A DNA stretch of 64,000 nucleotides from Noviherbaspirillum malthae (GTDB lineage: Bacteria; Pseudomonadota; Gammaproteobacteria; Burkholderiales; Burkholderiaceae_D): assembly GCF_015352985.1 (NCBI RefSeq), contig NZ_JACYXF010000020.1, positions 34,707-98,706 of the forward strand, written 5' to 3'. Shown here one piece after another: positions 1-11,503 of this stretch. The first letter of the stretch is position 1. Every line of letters starts with the position of its first letter. The position numbers were made by a program, and so were the translations under genes. The notes below the pieces were generated by a model, which saw only the letters and a program-made list of their open reading frames with translations, had not been told where the DNA came from and did not search any database.

Positions 1-704
1 CTTCCGGTTTCGATGAAGTTGAAGGAGTTGGGTGCGCCGGGCCGTGTCCTGTACGAGGTGGCGGTGCCCGCCCCGCTCAATATGAAATGCCGGTTCAGAG
101 CAGGAAAACTCTCGCGCGTGGTGGCGATGTAGGGCACATGCACATGGCCGCTCAGGACGAGATCGAAATCATGCCGGGAAAACTGTTCGGCTGTTGCTTC
201 GACATCGATCAGCCTGTTATGCGCATCCTGCATCCAAGCGGTATGCAGGGGCTGGTGGACGCAGGCAATGCGGATGCAGTTGCGGGGCGATTCCGGCGGA
301 GCCTCCTTCAGCGTCGCCTTGAAATGCGCCGGCGAAAGCTTGCCGCGGGTATGCCGCAGCGGACTGGTGCTGTTGAAACCGAACACGGCCACATCGCCGC
401 CGAACCAGGTGCCGCTCTGCCTGCCCAGCGCCGCGCAGTAATTCCTGTAGGGAAAAAGCCCGCGGGCAAGCAGATCGAAGAGCGGAATGTCGTGGTTTCC
501 CGGGATGACCAGCAACGGGGGCGGAAGCGACTGGAAGAAGCGCTTGGCGGCATCGAATTCGGCGCGGCGCGCACGCTGCGTGATGTCGCCTGACACGATA
601 ATCAGGTCCGGCTTGCGGGCGGAAACGATGTTGCGCAATGCATCCACGACCGCCGGTATCTCGGTACCGAAATGGGTATCGGACAAGTGGACGATCAGGG
701 TCAT
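1..704 (-). CDS. Calcineurin-like metallophosphoesterase, 3' end cut by window edge
   Basis: Reading from the ATG at 704 gives an open frame to the window edge (about 234 codons, no stop), so the C-terminus is missing. The N-terminus carries the metallophosphoesterase metal-binding blocks in order: SDTHFG (Asp9, His11), SGD (Asp40), PGNHD (Asn69, His70), and later GHVH. This is the di-metal core of calcineurin-like phosphodiesterases (CpdA/Icc-like class); the substrate cannot be told from sequence. The start overlaps the stop of the upstream lipid kinase gene as ATGA, so the two are probably translationally coupled. Family call is firm, specific function unknown. Confidence 0.85.
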   Translation of the reverse strand, partial: MTLIVHLSDTHFGTEIPAVVDALRNIVSARKPDLIIVSGDITQRARRAEFDAAKRFFQSLPPPLLVIPGNHDIPLFDLLARGLFPYRNYCAALGRQSGTWFGGDVAVFGFNSTSPLRHTRGKLSPAHFKATLKEAPPESPRNCIRIACVHQPLHTAWMQDAHNRLIDVEATAEQFSRHDFDLVLSGHVHVPYIATTRESFPALNRHFILSGAGTATSYRTRPGAPNSFNFIETG

Positions 705-1720
705 GCAGACGTCCTGGCCGGCACGACGACCTGCAGCGCCCCTCGCACGGTACGGAATGACAGCGGTGTGCGGCACCTGACGATTTCCCCGTCGACCACC
801 GCATCGATGCCGCTGCGGCGGGTTTCGACCTCGAAGCTGTCGGTACAGAAGGTTTCGAGCTGCGAGTCGCTCGCCAGGTTGCGCATCACCCCGCGCAGGA
901 TGAGCCGGCAGATATCCAGCCGGGTGACAGGCCGCATCACGAAGACAGCCATGCCGTCTTCCGGCGTCTGCTGCGCCACCTCCTTGTCGAGATGCGACAG
1001 CTGCATCAGGTTGTTGGTCACGAACACCATGCAGGTCCGCCGCACCAGCTTTTCCTTTCCGACATGCATTGCGATGCTGAAAGGCTTTTGTCCGCGAAAC
1101 AGCGAAACCAGCGCCGCCAGCACCGCAACGATGCGGAAGCGGCCAAACCTGGATTTCACTTCCTCCCGGTGCCGGATCAGCTTGCTGTAAAGGCCGAAGC
1201 TTGCGTTGTTCAGGAAGATGCGGTCATTGATATAGCCGACCGAGACGCGTTCGATCCTGCCCTCAACCAGGTTGCGCGCGGCTTCGGCTGCATCCGTGGG
1301 TATGGACAGGTCGCGGGCGAAATAATTGAAGGTGCCTGCGGGAATGATGCCCATCTTGACATCGTGCTCGCAGCACAGCGCCGCGACCGTGTTGATGGTG
1401 CCGTCGCCGCCGGCGGCGGCGACGATGCCGTCATGGTCTTTCGCATCCAGCACGGCTTGCCGAGCCGCGGCGAGGAAGTCGTTGCCCGGCGTCATTTCCA
1501 TGACGCGGAACGATGCGCCAGCCTCAGCAAGCGCGTCCGTGACTTCCTTGCGGAAAGCCGCCGCGTTGGTATCGCCGGCGCGGGCGTTGAGAAGTACGGT
1601 AATGGCGGAATTGGCGGAAAGTTGGGGTTGCCGGGATAGGGAGCCAGTCATACCTGTCCGCTTGCGCGGGCGGAGTGGATCAAGTTGCAATAGCTTGGCG
1701 CGCATGCGTTTGGCATGCAT
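701..1720 (-). CDS. Diacylglycerol kinase family lipid kinase (YegS/LCB5-like)
   Basis: About 339 residues with the DAGK catalytic-domain signature: an N-terminal ITVLLNARAG strand-loop, the nucleotide-binding GGDGTINTVA motif and the following GIIPAGTFNYFARDL block. Members phosphorylate lipids such as diacylglycerol or phosphatidylglycerol in the cytoplasmic membrane leaflet. The start is uncertain: ATG at 1720 gives an N-terminal basic leader, while ATG at 1651 starts close to the conserved domain; neither has a strong ribosome binding site. It overlaps the downstream phosphoesterase gene by 4 bases and follows the HDOD gene by about 40 bases, so the three may be one transcript. Substrate unknown. 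Confidence 0.82.
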   Translation of the reverse strand: MHAKRMRAKLLQLDPLRPRKRTGMTGSLSRQPQLSANSAITVLLNARAGDTNAAAFRKEVTDALAEAGASFRVMEMTPGNDFLAAARQAVLDAKDHDGIVAAAGGDGTINTVAALCCEHDVKMGIIPAGTFNYFARDLSIPTDAAEAARNLVEGRIERVSVGYINDRIFLNNASFGLYSKLIRHREEVKSRFGRFRIVAVLAALVSLFRGQKPFSIAMHVGKEKLVRRTCMVFVTNNLMQLSHLDKEVAQQTPEDGMAVFVMRPVTRLDICRLILRGVMRNLASDSQLETFCTDSFEVETRRSGIDAVVDGEIVRCRTPLSFRTVRGALQVVVPARTSA

Positions 1721-1763
1721 TGATACTTCTCAGGAAGACGATGCAGCGAAGCGCTCGATGCAC

Positions 1764-3290
1764 TTACAGGATATTGCGGGTCCATGCCGGTTCGGCGGCA
1801 CGGCGCCGTTCGAGGCCGCGGACGATCAGCGTGCGCAGCTCGTTCAGCGGCACCACCTCGGCCTGCTCGATCTTCGCCGGCGGCCTGTCCATGTCCCAAT
1901 CGCCGTAGATGAAGCCGACCGGCTGACGGTTCAGGGTCAGGGGCAGCACGGTGAAGCTGCGCACCGTCGGCAAGGCGTCGCGCCACCAGCGCGGCAGCTT
2001 GCTGGCGAAGGCGGAATTCTGGGCGTTTTCGACGAAGATCATCTTGTCGTTGGCCAACGCGGCATGGAACACGTCGGGCTGGTAGGCGTCGCTGAACATG
2101 AGCTGCGCAAGCAGATCCTGCAGCCCCTCGCCGAAATAGATGTTCACCGCATAGCGCGATTTCTCGCGGTCGCGCAAAAAGGCAATGGTCCGGCTGAAAC
2201 CCAGTCCCTGATGGACCGTCTCCAGCGCCATGGTCAGCAGCTGGCCGCTGCTGGCCGTCGGCAGCGCGCCGCGCAGATCCGCCACGCCGCGCGTCAGCAG
2301 CGCGGCCGCGTCGGCGGGCTTGCCCAGTTTCACCGGCTCGGGTTCGGGCTCGGGTTTGGCTTCCAGATCGGTGCGCCGGCGCTGGCGAATGACGACCGCA
2401 TCCTCGGTCACCGCCTTGCGCTGCGCGGCGTCGAACGCCGACAGCATCTGCGAAGGATCGATGCCGAGCATGTCGGCATAGTCGGCGGCCAGCGCCGCAA
2501 GCTGGATCTCGATGTCCGCATTGTCATCATTGGAGGCAAGCAGGCCGGAGCAGCGCGTCGAGACGGTCGACATGGCGATCAGCCAGTCCTTGTGATCGAG
2601 CGGCTCCTCCGGCTTCCTCGCCGGCATGTCATGCATGGTTTCGACGACCGCCGCAGGCAATCCCCAATGCCGGGCGGCGCGCCGGCCGACTTCGTCCAGA
2701 TTCAGGCCCAGGATCGCCTGTGCGCCGGCATCCTCGCCGGCGCCGGTGCGCGCGCAATGCTCAAGCACCAGCTGCCAGCGGTCGGAGAGGTAAAAGCTCA
2801 CCATCATGCGGCCCAGCGAATGCAGCATGGAGCACACCACCGCCTCTTCGGCGTCGCGCGAGCTGGCCGATGAGGCGAGCTGGCGCGCGATATGGCCGGC
2901 GAGCACCGCCTTCTGCATTTCCGCGCGGGCATTGGCCGACTCCGACGACGCGGCCGACAGGCCGTCCACCAGCTTCAGGCCGAGGGCGAGATGCCCGATG
3001 GCTTCGGTCCCCAGCACCATCACCGCCTTGGACACGGTATTGATGCCCTGGCCGAAGACGGAATACATGGCGCTGTTGGCAAGCCGCAGGACTTTCTGCG
3101 TCAGCGCCGGGTCCTGCAGGACGGTGCGCGTCATGTTGAATTCACGATCGTCGTCGCCGCGCATGGCGCCGAGGATGGCGCTCACGACCTTGGAAAAACC
3201 GGGCAGGTCGCCGCGCTGGCGCACGCGCGACCACAGCAGCTCCATGGTCTTGTCGGCGTTGACCGGCTCTTGGTGCAAGGGTGCATTCAT
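1764..3290 (-). CDS. HDOD domain protein with C-terminal GAF-like region
   Basis: A 508-residue cytoplasmic protein. Residues roughly 20-225 form an HDOD domain (metal-independent relative of HD hydrolases), seen in DPALTQKVLRLANSA and the following VSKAVMVLGTEAI. A linker rich in Pro/Glu (EPEPEPVKLGKP) leads to a C-terminal part (about 345-490) that resembles a GAF sensor domain. HDOD proteins usually act in signalling without known catalysis and often occur with c-di-GMP enzymes. That fits here: the gene lies 13 bases downstream of a PAS-GGDEF-EAL gene on the same strand. The ligand and partner are unknown. Confidence 0.8.
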   Translation of the reverse strand: MNAPLHQEPVNADKTMELLWSRVRQRGDLPGFSKVVSAILGAMRGDDDREFNMTRTVLQDPALTQKVLRLANSAMYSVFGQGINTVSKAVMVLGTEAIGHLALGLKLVDGLSAASSESANARAEMQKAVLAGHIARQLASSASSRDAEEAVVCSMLHSLGRMMVSFYLSDRWQLVLEHCARTGAGEDAGAQAILGLNLDEVGRRAARHWGLPAAVVETMHDMPARKPEEPLDHKDWLIAMSTVSTRCSGLLASNDDNADIEIQLAALAADYADMLGIDPSQMLSAFDAAQRKAVTEDAVVIRQRRRTDLEAKPEPEPEPVKLGKPADAAALLTRGVADLRGALPTASSGQLLTMALETVHQGLGFSRTIAFLRDREKSRYAVNIYFGEGLQDLLAQLMFSDAYQPDVFHAALANDKMIFVENAQNSAFASKLPRWWRDALPTVRSFTVLPLTLNRQPVGFIYGDWDMDRPPAKIEQAEVVPLNELRTLIVRGLERRRAAEPAWTRNIL

Positions 3291-3303
3291 GGAGTCGGTC
3301 TCG

Positions 3304-5052
3304 CTATTGCATGACGGCGGCCGGCGCTTCGGCTTGCCTCGGGCTGGCCGGGCGGGACGGCGGCTGCTGCGACTTGAGCAGCGTGACGATATCGCCCGGC
3401 AGCAGCGGGCGGCCGGTATGAAAGCCCTGGATCAGGCCGCAGCCGTGGGCGGCGAGGAATTCCAGCTGCTCTTCGTTTTCCACGCCTTCCGCGACCGTGC
3501 TCAGATTGAGATGGCTGGCCAGGCTCAGCACCACGTTGCAGATGGCCACATCCTTGACCGAGGTCGGCACGTCCTTGATGAAGGCGCGGTCGATCTTCAG
3601 CGTGGCGATCGGGAAGCGCTTCAGGTAGGCGAGCGAGGAATAGCCGGTGCCGAAGTCATCGATGGCGATCCTGACATTGCGCGCGGTCATCGCGGTCAGA
3701 AGCGCTTCCGCATGCTCGGGGTCGGACATCAGGATGCCTTCGGTGATCTCCAGCAGCAGCTGCTGGCCGTCGAGCCCGGACAGGGCCATGGCCTCGTCCA
3801 TGATGTCGAGGAACTGGTCGTTTCGGAACTGGCGCGGGCTGACGTTGACCGAGACATACAGCGGCCGGCCGGCGATTTCCTCGAAACGCTTGATCTGCAC
3901 GCAGGCCGACTTCAGCGCCCAGGCGCCGAGCAGGTTGATCAGGCCGTTGCTCTCGGCCATGGGAATGAACTGCGCCGGCGACACCATGCCCTGCCCCGGC
4001 CGAGCCCAGCGCATGAGCGCTTCGAAGCCCATGATCTGGCGGCTGCGGGCATCGACGATGGGCTGGTAATGCAGCAGGAATTCGCCGTCGCGCACCGCCT
4101 GGAACATCGCCGCCTCCATCGAGACGTCGTGTTCCGGCTGGGTGAATTTCTCGTGGTTGTAGATCACGCAGCGCGCCTTGCCGGTTTCCTTGGCGCGGTA
4201 CATCGCGGTATCGGCATGCGCGAGCAGCTTGACTTCGCTGTCGCCGTGCTCGGGGAACACCGCCACGCCGATCGAGGTGCCGACATACAGGGCATGTCCC
4301 TGGATTTCGAAAGGCAGCTGCATGGTGGAGATCATGCGGCGGGCGATGATCTGGATTTCCGGCTCGGAGATGGCGCCGGGCAGCACCGCCACGAATTCGT
4401 CGCCGCCGACGCGCGCGAGCGTATCGACGTCGCGCAAGGTATCGGCCAGGCGCGTCGCCGCCACTCTCAGCAGGGCGTCGCCGACCGGATGGCCGAGGGC
4501 GTCATTGACCTTCTTGAAACCGTCCAGGTCCAGCGCCAGGACGGCAAACCCGCGCCCGGTGCGGCGCGACTGGGCAATCGCCATGCGGATGCGGTCGGAC
4601 AGCAGGGAACGGTTGGGCAGGCCGGTCAGCGCATCATGGGTGGCCATGTGGCGCAGCCTTTCCTCGGTGGCCTGCTGGCTGGAGATGTCGCGGCCCACCG
4701 CCAGCAGTTCCGGGTCGCCGTCGGCGCCGGCGTAAGCGGTCACTTGCAGCTCGACCCACAGCGAGGCCGACAGGGTCTTGAGGCGGACATTAACCTTGCC
4801 CGGCTGGCCGGTGCCGAACACCTGCGAAATCACCATGCCGACGACGGGCCGGTCGGCCGGCATCACGAAATCTTCCAGGCGCTGTCCGGCCAGGCTTTCC
4901 CCCGGCGACATCAGCTCGCCCGCGCGCCGGCTTGCATAAAGAATCACGCCCTTGGCATCGAGCCGGAACACCGCATCGCCAGCCGCCTCCATGAGGCTCT
5001 CAAGCTGTACCTGTGCAGCAAGTTCGGTCCGGTCGCGGCGCATGGAAAACAT
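3304..5052 (-). CDS. PAS-GGDEF-EAL bifunctional c-di-GMP protein
   Basis: 582 residues. A PAS domain (about 15-125) is followed by a GGDEF domain (about 135-300) with an intact RVGGDEF active site and an RxxD (RDVD) inhibitory site five residues before it. The EAL domain (about 315-570) keeps its FEALMRW motif, DDFGTGYSSLAYL, LKIDRAFI and EGVENEEQ. Both catalytic signatures are intact, so the protein could make and degrade c-di-GMP, with the PAS domain setting the balance. No membrane segment is evident, so it is probably cytoplasmic. It leads the minus-strand run with the HDOD gene. Confidence 0.93.
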   Translation of the reverse strand: MFSMRRDRTELAAQVQLESLMEAAGDAVFRLDAKGVILYASRRAGELMSPGESLAGQRLEDFVMPADRPVVGMVISQVFGTGQPGKVNVRLKTLSASLWVELQVTAYAGADGDPELLAVGRDISSQQATEERLRHMATHDALTGLPNRSLLSDRIRMAIAQSRRTGRGFAVLALDLDGFKKVNDALGHPVGDALLRVAATRLADTLRDVDTLARVGGDEFVAVLPGAISEPEIQIIARRMISTMQLPFEIQGHALYVGTSIGVAVFPEHGDSEVKLLAHADTAMYRAKETGKARCVIYNHEKFTQPEHDVSMEAAMFQAVRDGEFLLHYQPIVDARSRQIMGFEALMRWARPGQGMVSPAQFIPMAESNGLINLLGAWALKSACVQIKRFEEIAGRPLYVSVNVSPRQFRNDQFLDIMDEAMALSGLDGQQLLLEITEGILMSDPEHAEALLTAMTARNVRIAIDDFGTGYSSLAYLKRFPIATLKIDRAFIKDVPTSVKDVAICNVVLSLASHLNLSTVAEGVENEEQLEFLAAHGCGLIQGFHTGRPLLPGDIVTLLKSQQPPSRPASPRQAEAPAAVMQ

Positions 5053-5231
5053 GGTTAAACGCTGGTCTTTATAAGAAGCTTTCGGTCGACGTCTTCGTAG
5101 TCGAGGAAGATTGAGCCCTGTTCAGGCCACATGTTGCAGCATCTTAACAAATTGTAGGCAAGAAATTTCAACGACACCAAAAAACTTCCAGTGAACGTTA
5201 CACAATGTGTGGCAAGTTCATGATTTTGCAT

Positions 5232-5257
5232 AAAAAAAGCCCCATGACGGGGCTTTT
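5232..5257 (-). terminator. Intrinsic terminator after ssb
   Basis: Nine-base arms (AAAAGCCCC with GGGGCTTTT) around a 5-base loop. On the minus strand a run of seven T follows, so it ends the ssb transcript. The plus-strand side also has four T and may work weakly in the other direction. Confidence 0.85.
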
Positions 5258-5304
5258 CGAATTTTCCGGACCTTGCTGCCGATCCGGCGATCTGCAGCAG
5301 GGTC

Positions 5305-5811
5305 TCAGAACGGAATATCGTCGTCCATGTCGCTGAAATTCGGCGCAGGACGGCTGGCACCGCGGGAAGCACCGCCTGCACCTCCGCCGCCGCCCATGCT
5401 CGGGCTGCTCTGGCGCGGCGCCGGGGCGCTGCTGCCGTAATCATCGTCCATCGACGGTGCGCCGCCGCCCATGCCCTGGCGGCTGCCCAGCATCTGCATG
5501 GTATCGGCGATGATTTCGGTGGTGTAGCGCTCGACGCCTTCCTTGTCGGTCCACTTGCGGGTCTGCAGGCGGCCCTCGACGTAGACTTGCGAACCCTTCT
5601 TCAGGTACTGACCGGCGATTTCGGCGAGTTTGCGGTAGAAGGTGATCCGATGCCATTCGGTCAATTCCTTCTTTTCTCCGCTGTTCTTGTCTTTCCAGCT
5701 TTCGGTGGTCGCGACCGCGACGTTGGTGACTGCATCGCCGTTCGGCATGTAGCGCGTTTCCGGATCGCGCCCCAGGTTGCCGACGATGATGACCTTGTTG
5801 ACCGATGCCAT
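5305..5811 (-). CDS. ssb: Single-stranded DNA-binding protein
   Basis: 168 residues. The OB-fold covers about 1-112, starting MASVNKVIIVGNLGRDPE and including the YVEGRLQTRKW strand. A flexible Gly/Ser/Pro-rich linker ends in the acidic tip DMDDDIPF, which recruits replication and repair proteins. It coats single-stranded DNA in replication, recombination and repair. A GAGGAG ribosome site lies just upstream of the ATG. It follows the MFS gene on the same strand by 77 bases and has its own terminator. Confidence 0.97.
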   Translation of the reverse strand: MASVNKVIIVGNLGRDPETRYMPNGDAVTNVAVATTESWKDKNSGEKKELTEWHRITFYRKLAEIAGQYLKKGSQVYVEGRLQTRKWTDKEGVERYTTEIIADTMQMLGSRQGMGGGAPSMDDDYGSSAPAPRQSSPSMGGGGGAGGASRGASRPAPNFSDMDDDIPF

Positions 5812-5888
5812 AAATTTCTCCTCAAGCTGACTGACTCAATAATGATCGTAAAGATCGATATGCAATGCGATAGCGCCGCCCGCCCGAC

Positions 5889-7145
5889 TCAGGCGGCTTC
5901 CGCAGCCTGTGCGGGGGCCGCGCTGCCGCGGCGCGGCAGGTTCCTCATGCTGGCGGCAATTATAAGCCAGACAACAGTGAGCCCCGCCCCCACGGCGAAC
6001 ACCGACGATGCGCCGACATGCTGCTTCAGCCAACCGCCGAGCGCGCCGCCGCAGAACAGTCCGAGCGCCTGCAGGGTGTTGTAGACGCCCAGCGCCGACC
6101 CTTTGGCCGCCGGCGGTGCGATGCGCGACACCAGGGACGGCTGGCAAGCCTCAAGAATATTGAAAGATACGAAAAACGCCAACAACAATCCGACCAGCAG
6201 CATCCAGTGGGCGCCGCCATGCGACATGAACAGCCACAGCCCGAGCTGCACCAGCAGCATCAGCGCGATGGCGCCCAGGAAGACATGCTTCATCCGGCCG
6301 CGGCGCTCGCCGGCGAACACCGGCGGCAGCATCAGGGCAAAAGACAGCAGCACCACCGGCAGGTAGACCTTCCAGTGCGCGGCCAGAGGCAGGCCGGCAT
6401 AGTCGACCAGCGCCGCCGGGACCACCACGAACATCGCCATCTGGGTCATGTGCAGCGCGAACACGCCGTAGTTCAGGCGCATCAGTTCCCTGTCGGCCAG
6501 GATTTCGGAAAACGGCACGCGCCGGGTTGCGATCATCGGCGGCGCTTCCGGCACCACGTACAGCACCACCAGGATGGCGAGGATGGACAGGATGCCGGTC
6601 AGCGCGAACAGGCCGCCCATGCCGATCAGGTTGTACATCACCGGCGCGGCGATCAGCGACAGCGCGAACGTTAGGCCGATGGAGCCGCCGACCATGGCCA
6701 TGGCCTTGGTCCTGTGCTCTTCGCGCGTGGTGTCGGCGATGAAGGCGGTGACGGCAGCGGAGATGGCGCCGGCGCCCTGGATGGCGCGGCCGACGGTGAC
6801 CCAGAACAGGGTGTCGGCCGCCGCGGCGATAAAGGAGCCGATGGCAAAAAGGACAAGCCCGATAATTATTATGCGCTTGCGGCCGTATTTGTCGGAAGCG
6901 ACCCCATATGGAATCTGTCCGAAGGATTGCGTCAATCCGTAGATGCCCATCGCGATGCCGACCAGCGTGGCATTGTCCCCGCCCGGCATTGATTTCGCGT
7001 GCACGGCAAACACGGGAAGGATGAGAAACATGCCCAGCATGCGCAGCGCGAAAATCGATGCCAATGACAGGCTGGCACGAATTTCGGTGGGGCTCATGCG
7101 GGTGCTGATGTCGTCGGCGGGAGAGGTAGCTGACACAGTGCTCAC
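5889..7145 (-). CDS. MFS transporter (drug/H+ antiporter-like)
   Basis: 418 residues with about 12 hydrophobic segments, as in the major facilitator superfamily. The loop between segments 2 and 3 has the family signature (GVASDKYGRKR) and segment 5 has an RAIQGAGAISAAVTAFIAD motif C-like stretch, typical of proton-driven exporters. The inner-membrane protein probably exports small molecules; the substrate cannot be read from sequence. It sits divergently from uvrA and upstream of ssb, a uvrA-MFS-ssb order I recognise as common in Burkholderiales. Confidence 0.88.
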   Translation of the reverse strand: MSTVSATSPADDISTRMSPTEIRASLSLASIFALRMLGMFLILPVFAVHAKSMPGGDNATLVGIAMGIYGLTQSFGQIPYGVASDKYGRKRIIIIGLVLFAIGSFIAAAADTLFWVTVGRAIQGAGAISAAVTAFIADTTREEHRTKAMAMVGGSIGLTFALSLIAAPVMYNLIGMGGLFALTGILSILAILVVLYVVPEAPPMIATRRVPFSEILADRELMRLNYGVFALHMTQMAMFVVVPAALVDYAGLPLAAHWKVYLPVVLLSFALMLPPVFAGERRGRMKHVFLGAIALMLLVQLGLWLFMSHGGAHWMLLVGLLLAFFVSFNILEACQPSLVSRIAPPAAKGSALGVYNTLQALGLFCGGALGGWLKQHVGASSVFAVGAGLTVVWLIIAASMRNLPRRGSAAPAQAAEAA

Positions 7146-7466
7146 GGGCTGGAATCCAGAAGATACGACGGACTTTAAAACCCGCTATAGTAGCAGGTTG
7201 ACCCGTATAAAGCCCGACAGGACAAGGGTCGTTGAGGTTTAGTCATCGGCAGCCGCCGGCCGCGACCGTCTTGCTGACTGATGAAGTTGCCATGCCCGGA
7301 AAATGCATGGGCGCGCATGCGCCGCATCCGCAAAACGACATCCCCTCGACGCTTTCGTTGCCTCCTGCCGGGCAGCAGTGCTTCTTTGCTTTTGTTTCAC
7401 CATTGCATCATCACGTTGTTGCATATCGACAAATTGTCAGGAACAAGCCCTAACTGAAAGCAGTTC
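7146..7466. other. Divergent intergenic region, MFS gene / uvrA
   Basis: A 321-base gap between two diverging genes, so it must hold both promoters. I found no convincing LexA box (no CTG-N10-CAG with an AT-rich centre) and no promoter with both hexamers well matched. Short open frames here are not supported as genes. Confidence 0.5.
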
Positions 7467-10315
<2,849 letters not shown>

Positions 10316-10319
<4 letters not shown>

Positions 10320-10597
10320 CGGCCAGACATCTTCGCATCAGCGGCAAGGTTCAGGGCGTGGGCTACCGGGCTTCGTTTGCCCATCAGGCTCGGGCGCTGC
10401 GGCTGTCGGGATGGGTGCGCAACCGCATGGATGGCTCGGTGGAAGCCGCCGTGCGCGGCACGCCCGAGGCGGTTGAGCAGATGGTTGCGTGGTCGCAGTG
10501 CGGGCCCGTGTCGGCGCAGGTCAGCGATGTGGTCGTCACGTCCATTGATGACGCGGCGCTGCCTGGCGACGGGTTCGACGTGTTGGCGACGCAATAG
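10316..10597 (+). CDS. acyP: Acylphosphatase
   Basis: 93 residues, the usual acylphosphatase size. It has the two signatures GKVQGVGYR and GWVRNRMDGSVE; the catalytic Arg is residue 18 and the Asn is residue 36. The enzyme hydrolyses the carboxyl-phosphate bond of acyl phosphates in the cytoplasm. The start codon overlaps the uvrA stop (ATGA), so translation is probably coupled. It is the last gene before a long repeat-filled gap. Confidence 0.95.
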
Positions 10598-10630
10598 TTT
10601 TGCGTCTTGAAGAAGGCTAGATAGAACGGG

Positions 10631-10966
10631 GCTCTGTACCTGTTGCCAAGGACTGATGTTCGGAGAAAGCTTGAACATTGTTTTCTCCGTAGAGGCTTGC
10701 TTTGCCGGGACTGGCCCCGGCGGGCCACCTACTTCTTTGTGTCGACAAAGAAGTAGGCAAGAAAACGTCCCCGGTACGCAGCCCCTGCGGGGTTCCCGAA
10801 AAAAGCAGCGGGTGTCGCGGGAAGCGAAGCAAACTCGCCTTCGGCTCAGACAAGCTTCGCTTCTTTTCCGCGCCACCCGCTGCTTTTTCGGCTGCGCACA
10901 AGGGGTTTTACCCCATCCCCACCCTAGCCCTCCACCTCGCCGGCCGCCCTTGAAGGGGAGGGAATC
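10631..10966 (+). repeat. Structured interspersed repeat, copy 1 (inverted relative to copy 2)
   Basis: About 336 bases in the gap between acyP and the AEC gene. Read left to right the blocks are: GCTCTGT..CCTG edge; GTTCGGAGAAAGCTTGAA; CGGGACTGGCCCCGGCGGG; a 12-bp-arm palindrome CCTACTTCTTTG/CAAAGAAGTAGG (10728-10757); a long hairpin with arms about 10796-10830 and 10854-10891; a C-rich tail ACCCCATCCCCACCC; and CCCTTGAAGGGGAGGG. The hairpin loop contains CGCCTTCGGCTCAG. All blocks recur in copy 2 on the other strand. No transposase is present. Confidence 0.85.
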
Positions 10967-11044
10967 GAGGGTTGTGCATGTCGCTTCCATTGTTTTGACG
11001 GTACGACAACTACGGCGTTTGAACTCGTAGTCTTCGCTCGTTCA

Positions 11045-11445
11045 GCGCACTACAGTCCCCTCCCCTTCAAGGGGACGTAGCAGGGGTTTCGCAACGCATG
11101 CGTTGCGCCTGCGTAGTCGGAGCCGCTTGCAAGCGGCGAGGTGGAGGGCTAGGGTGGGGATGGGGTAAAAACTCGCCCCTTCTGACGACGCCAAAAGAGC
11201 GCAGCGCCGGGCGGATAAAGAAGCGCGGACTGTCTGAGCCGAAGGCGAGTTTCCGCGCTTCCCGCCTGGCGCCGCGCTCTTTTGGGAACCCCGAAGGGGC
11301 GTCGGTATCGGGGTCGTTTTCTTGCCTACTTCTTTGTCGACACAAAGAAGTAGGTGGCCCGCCGGGGCCAGTCCCGGCAAGCCTCAACGAAGAAACCAAC
11401 CTTCAAGCTTTCTCCGAACAAAAGCACTTTGCACAGGCACAGAGC
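11045..11445 (-). repeat. Structured interspersed repeat, copy 2 (inverted relative to copy 1)
   Basis: About 400 bases, the reverse-complement counterpart of copy 1. It has the same edge blocks, the same palindrome (11325-11354) and the same hairpin loop. The hairpin arms (about 11191-11229 and 11252-11285) have a different sequence from copy 1 but pair with each other. It is longer than copy 1 because of an extra inner segment (about 11077-11136) with two perfect palindromes: GCAACGCATGCGTTGC at 11091-11106 and CCGCTTGCAAGCGG at 11123-11136. The 78 bases between the copies hold nothing I recognise. Confidence 0.85.
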
Positions 11446-11503
11446 TCGACACTACCCTTACCAACTTCAAACTAAAGTAGCAGTCAAGGCCTTTCCCGCA
11501 AAT

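Noticed and set aside
2806..5058. 750-codon open frame antisense to the GGDEF-EAL gene
   Set aside because: Shadow frame; the opposite strand encodes PAS, GGDEF and EAL domains with intact motifs.
7380..7466. LexA (SOS) box for uvrA
   Set aside because: No CTG-N10-CAG with AT-rich centre is present; CTGCCGGGCAGCAG has the wrong spacing and a GC-rich core.
10702..11380. Short ORFs in the repeat pair giving near-identical peptides (MPGLAPAGHLLLCVDKEVGKK)
   Set aside because: The similarity comes from the repeated DNA itself; several frames on both strands are open, there is no ribosome site, and the stem regions encode unrelated peptides in the two copies.
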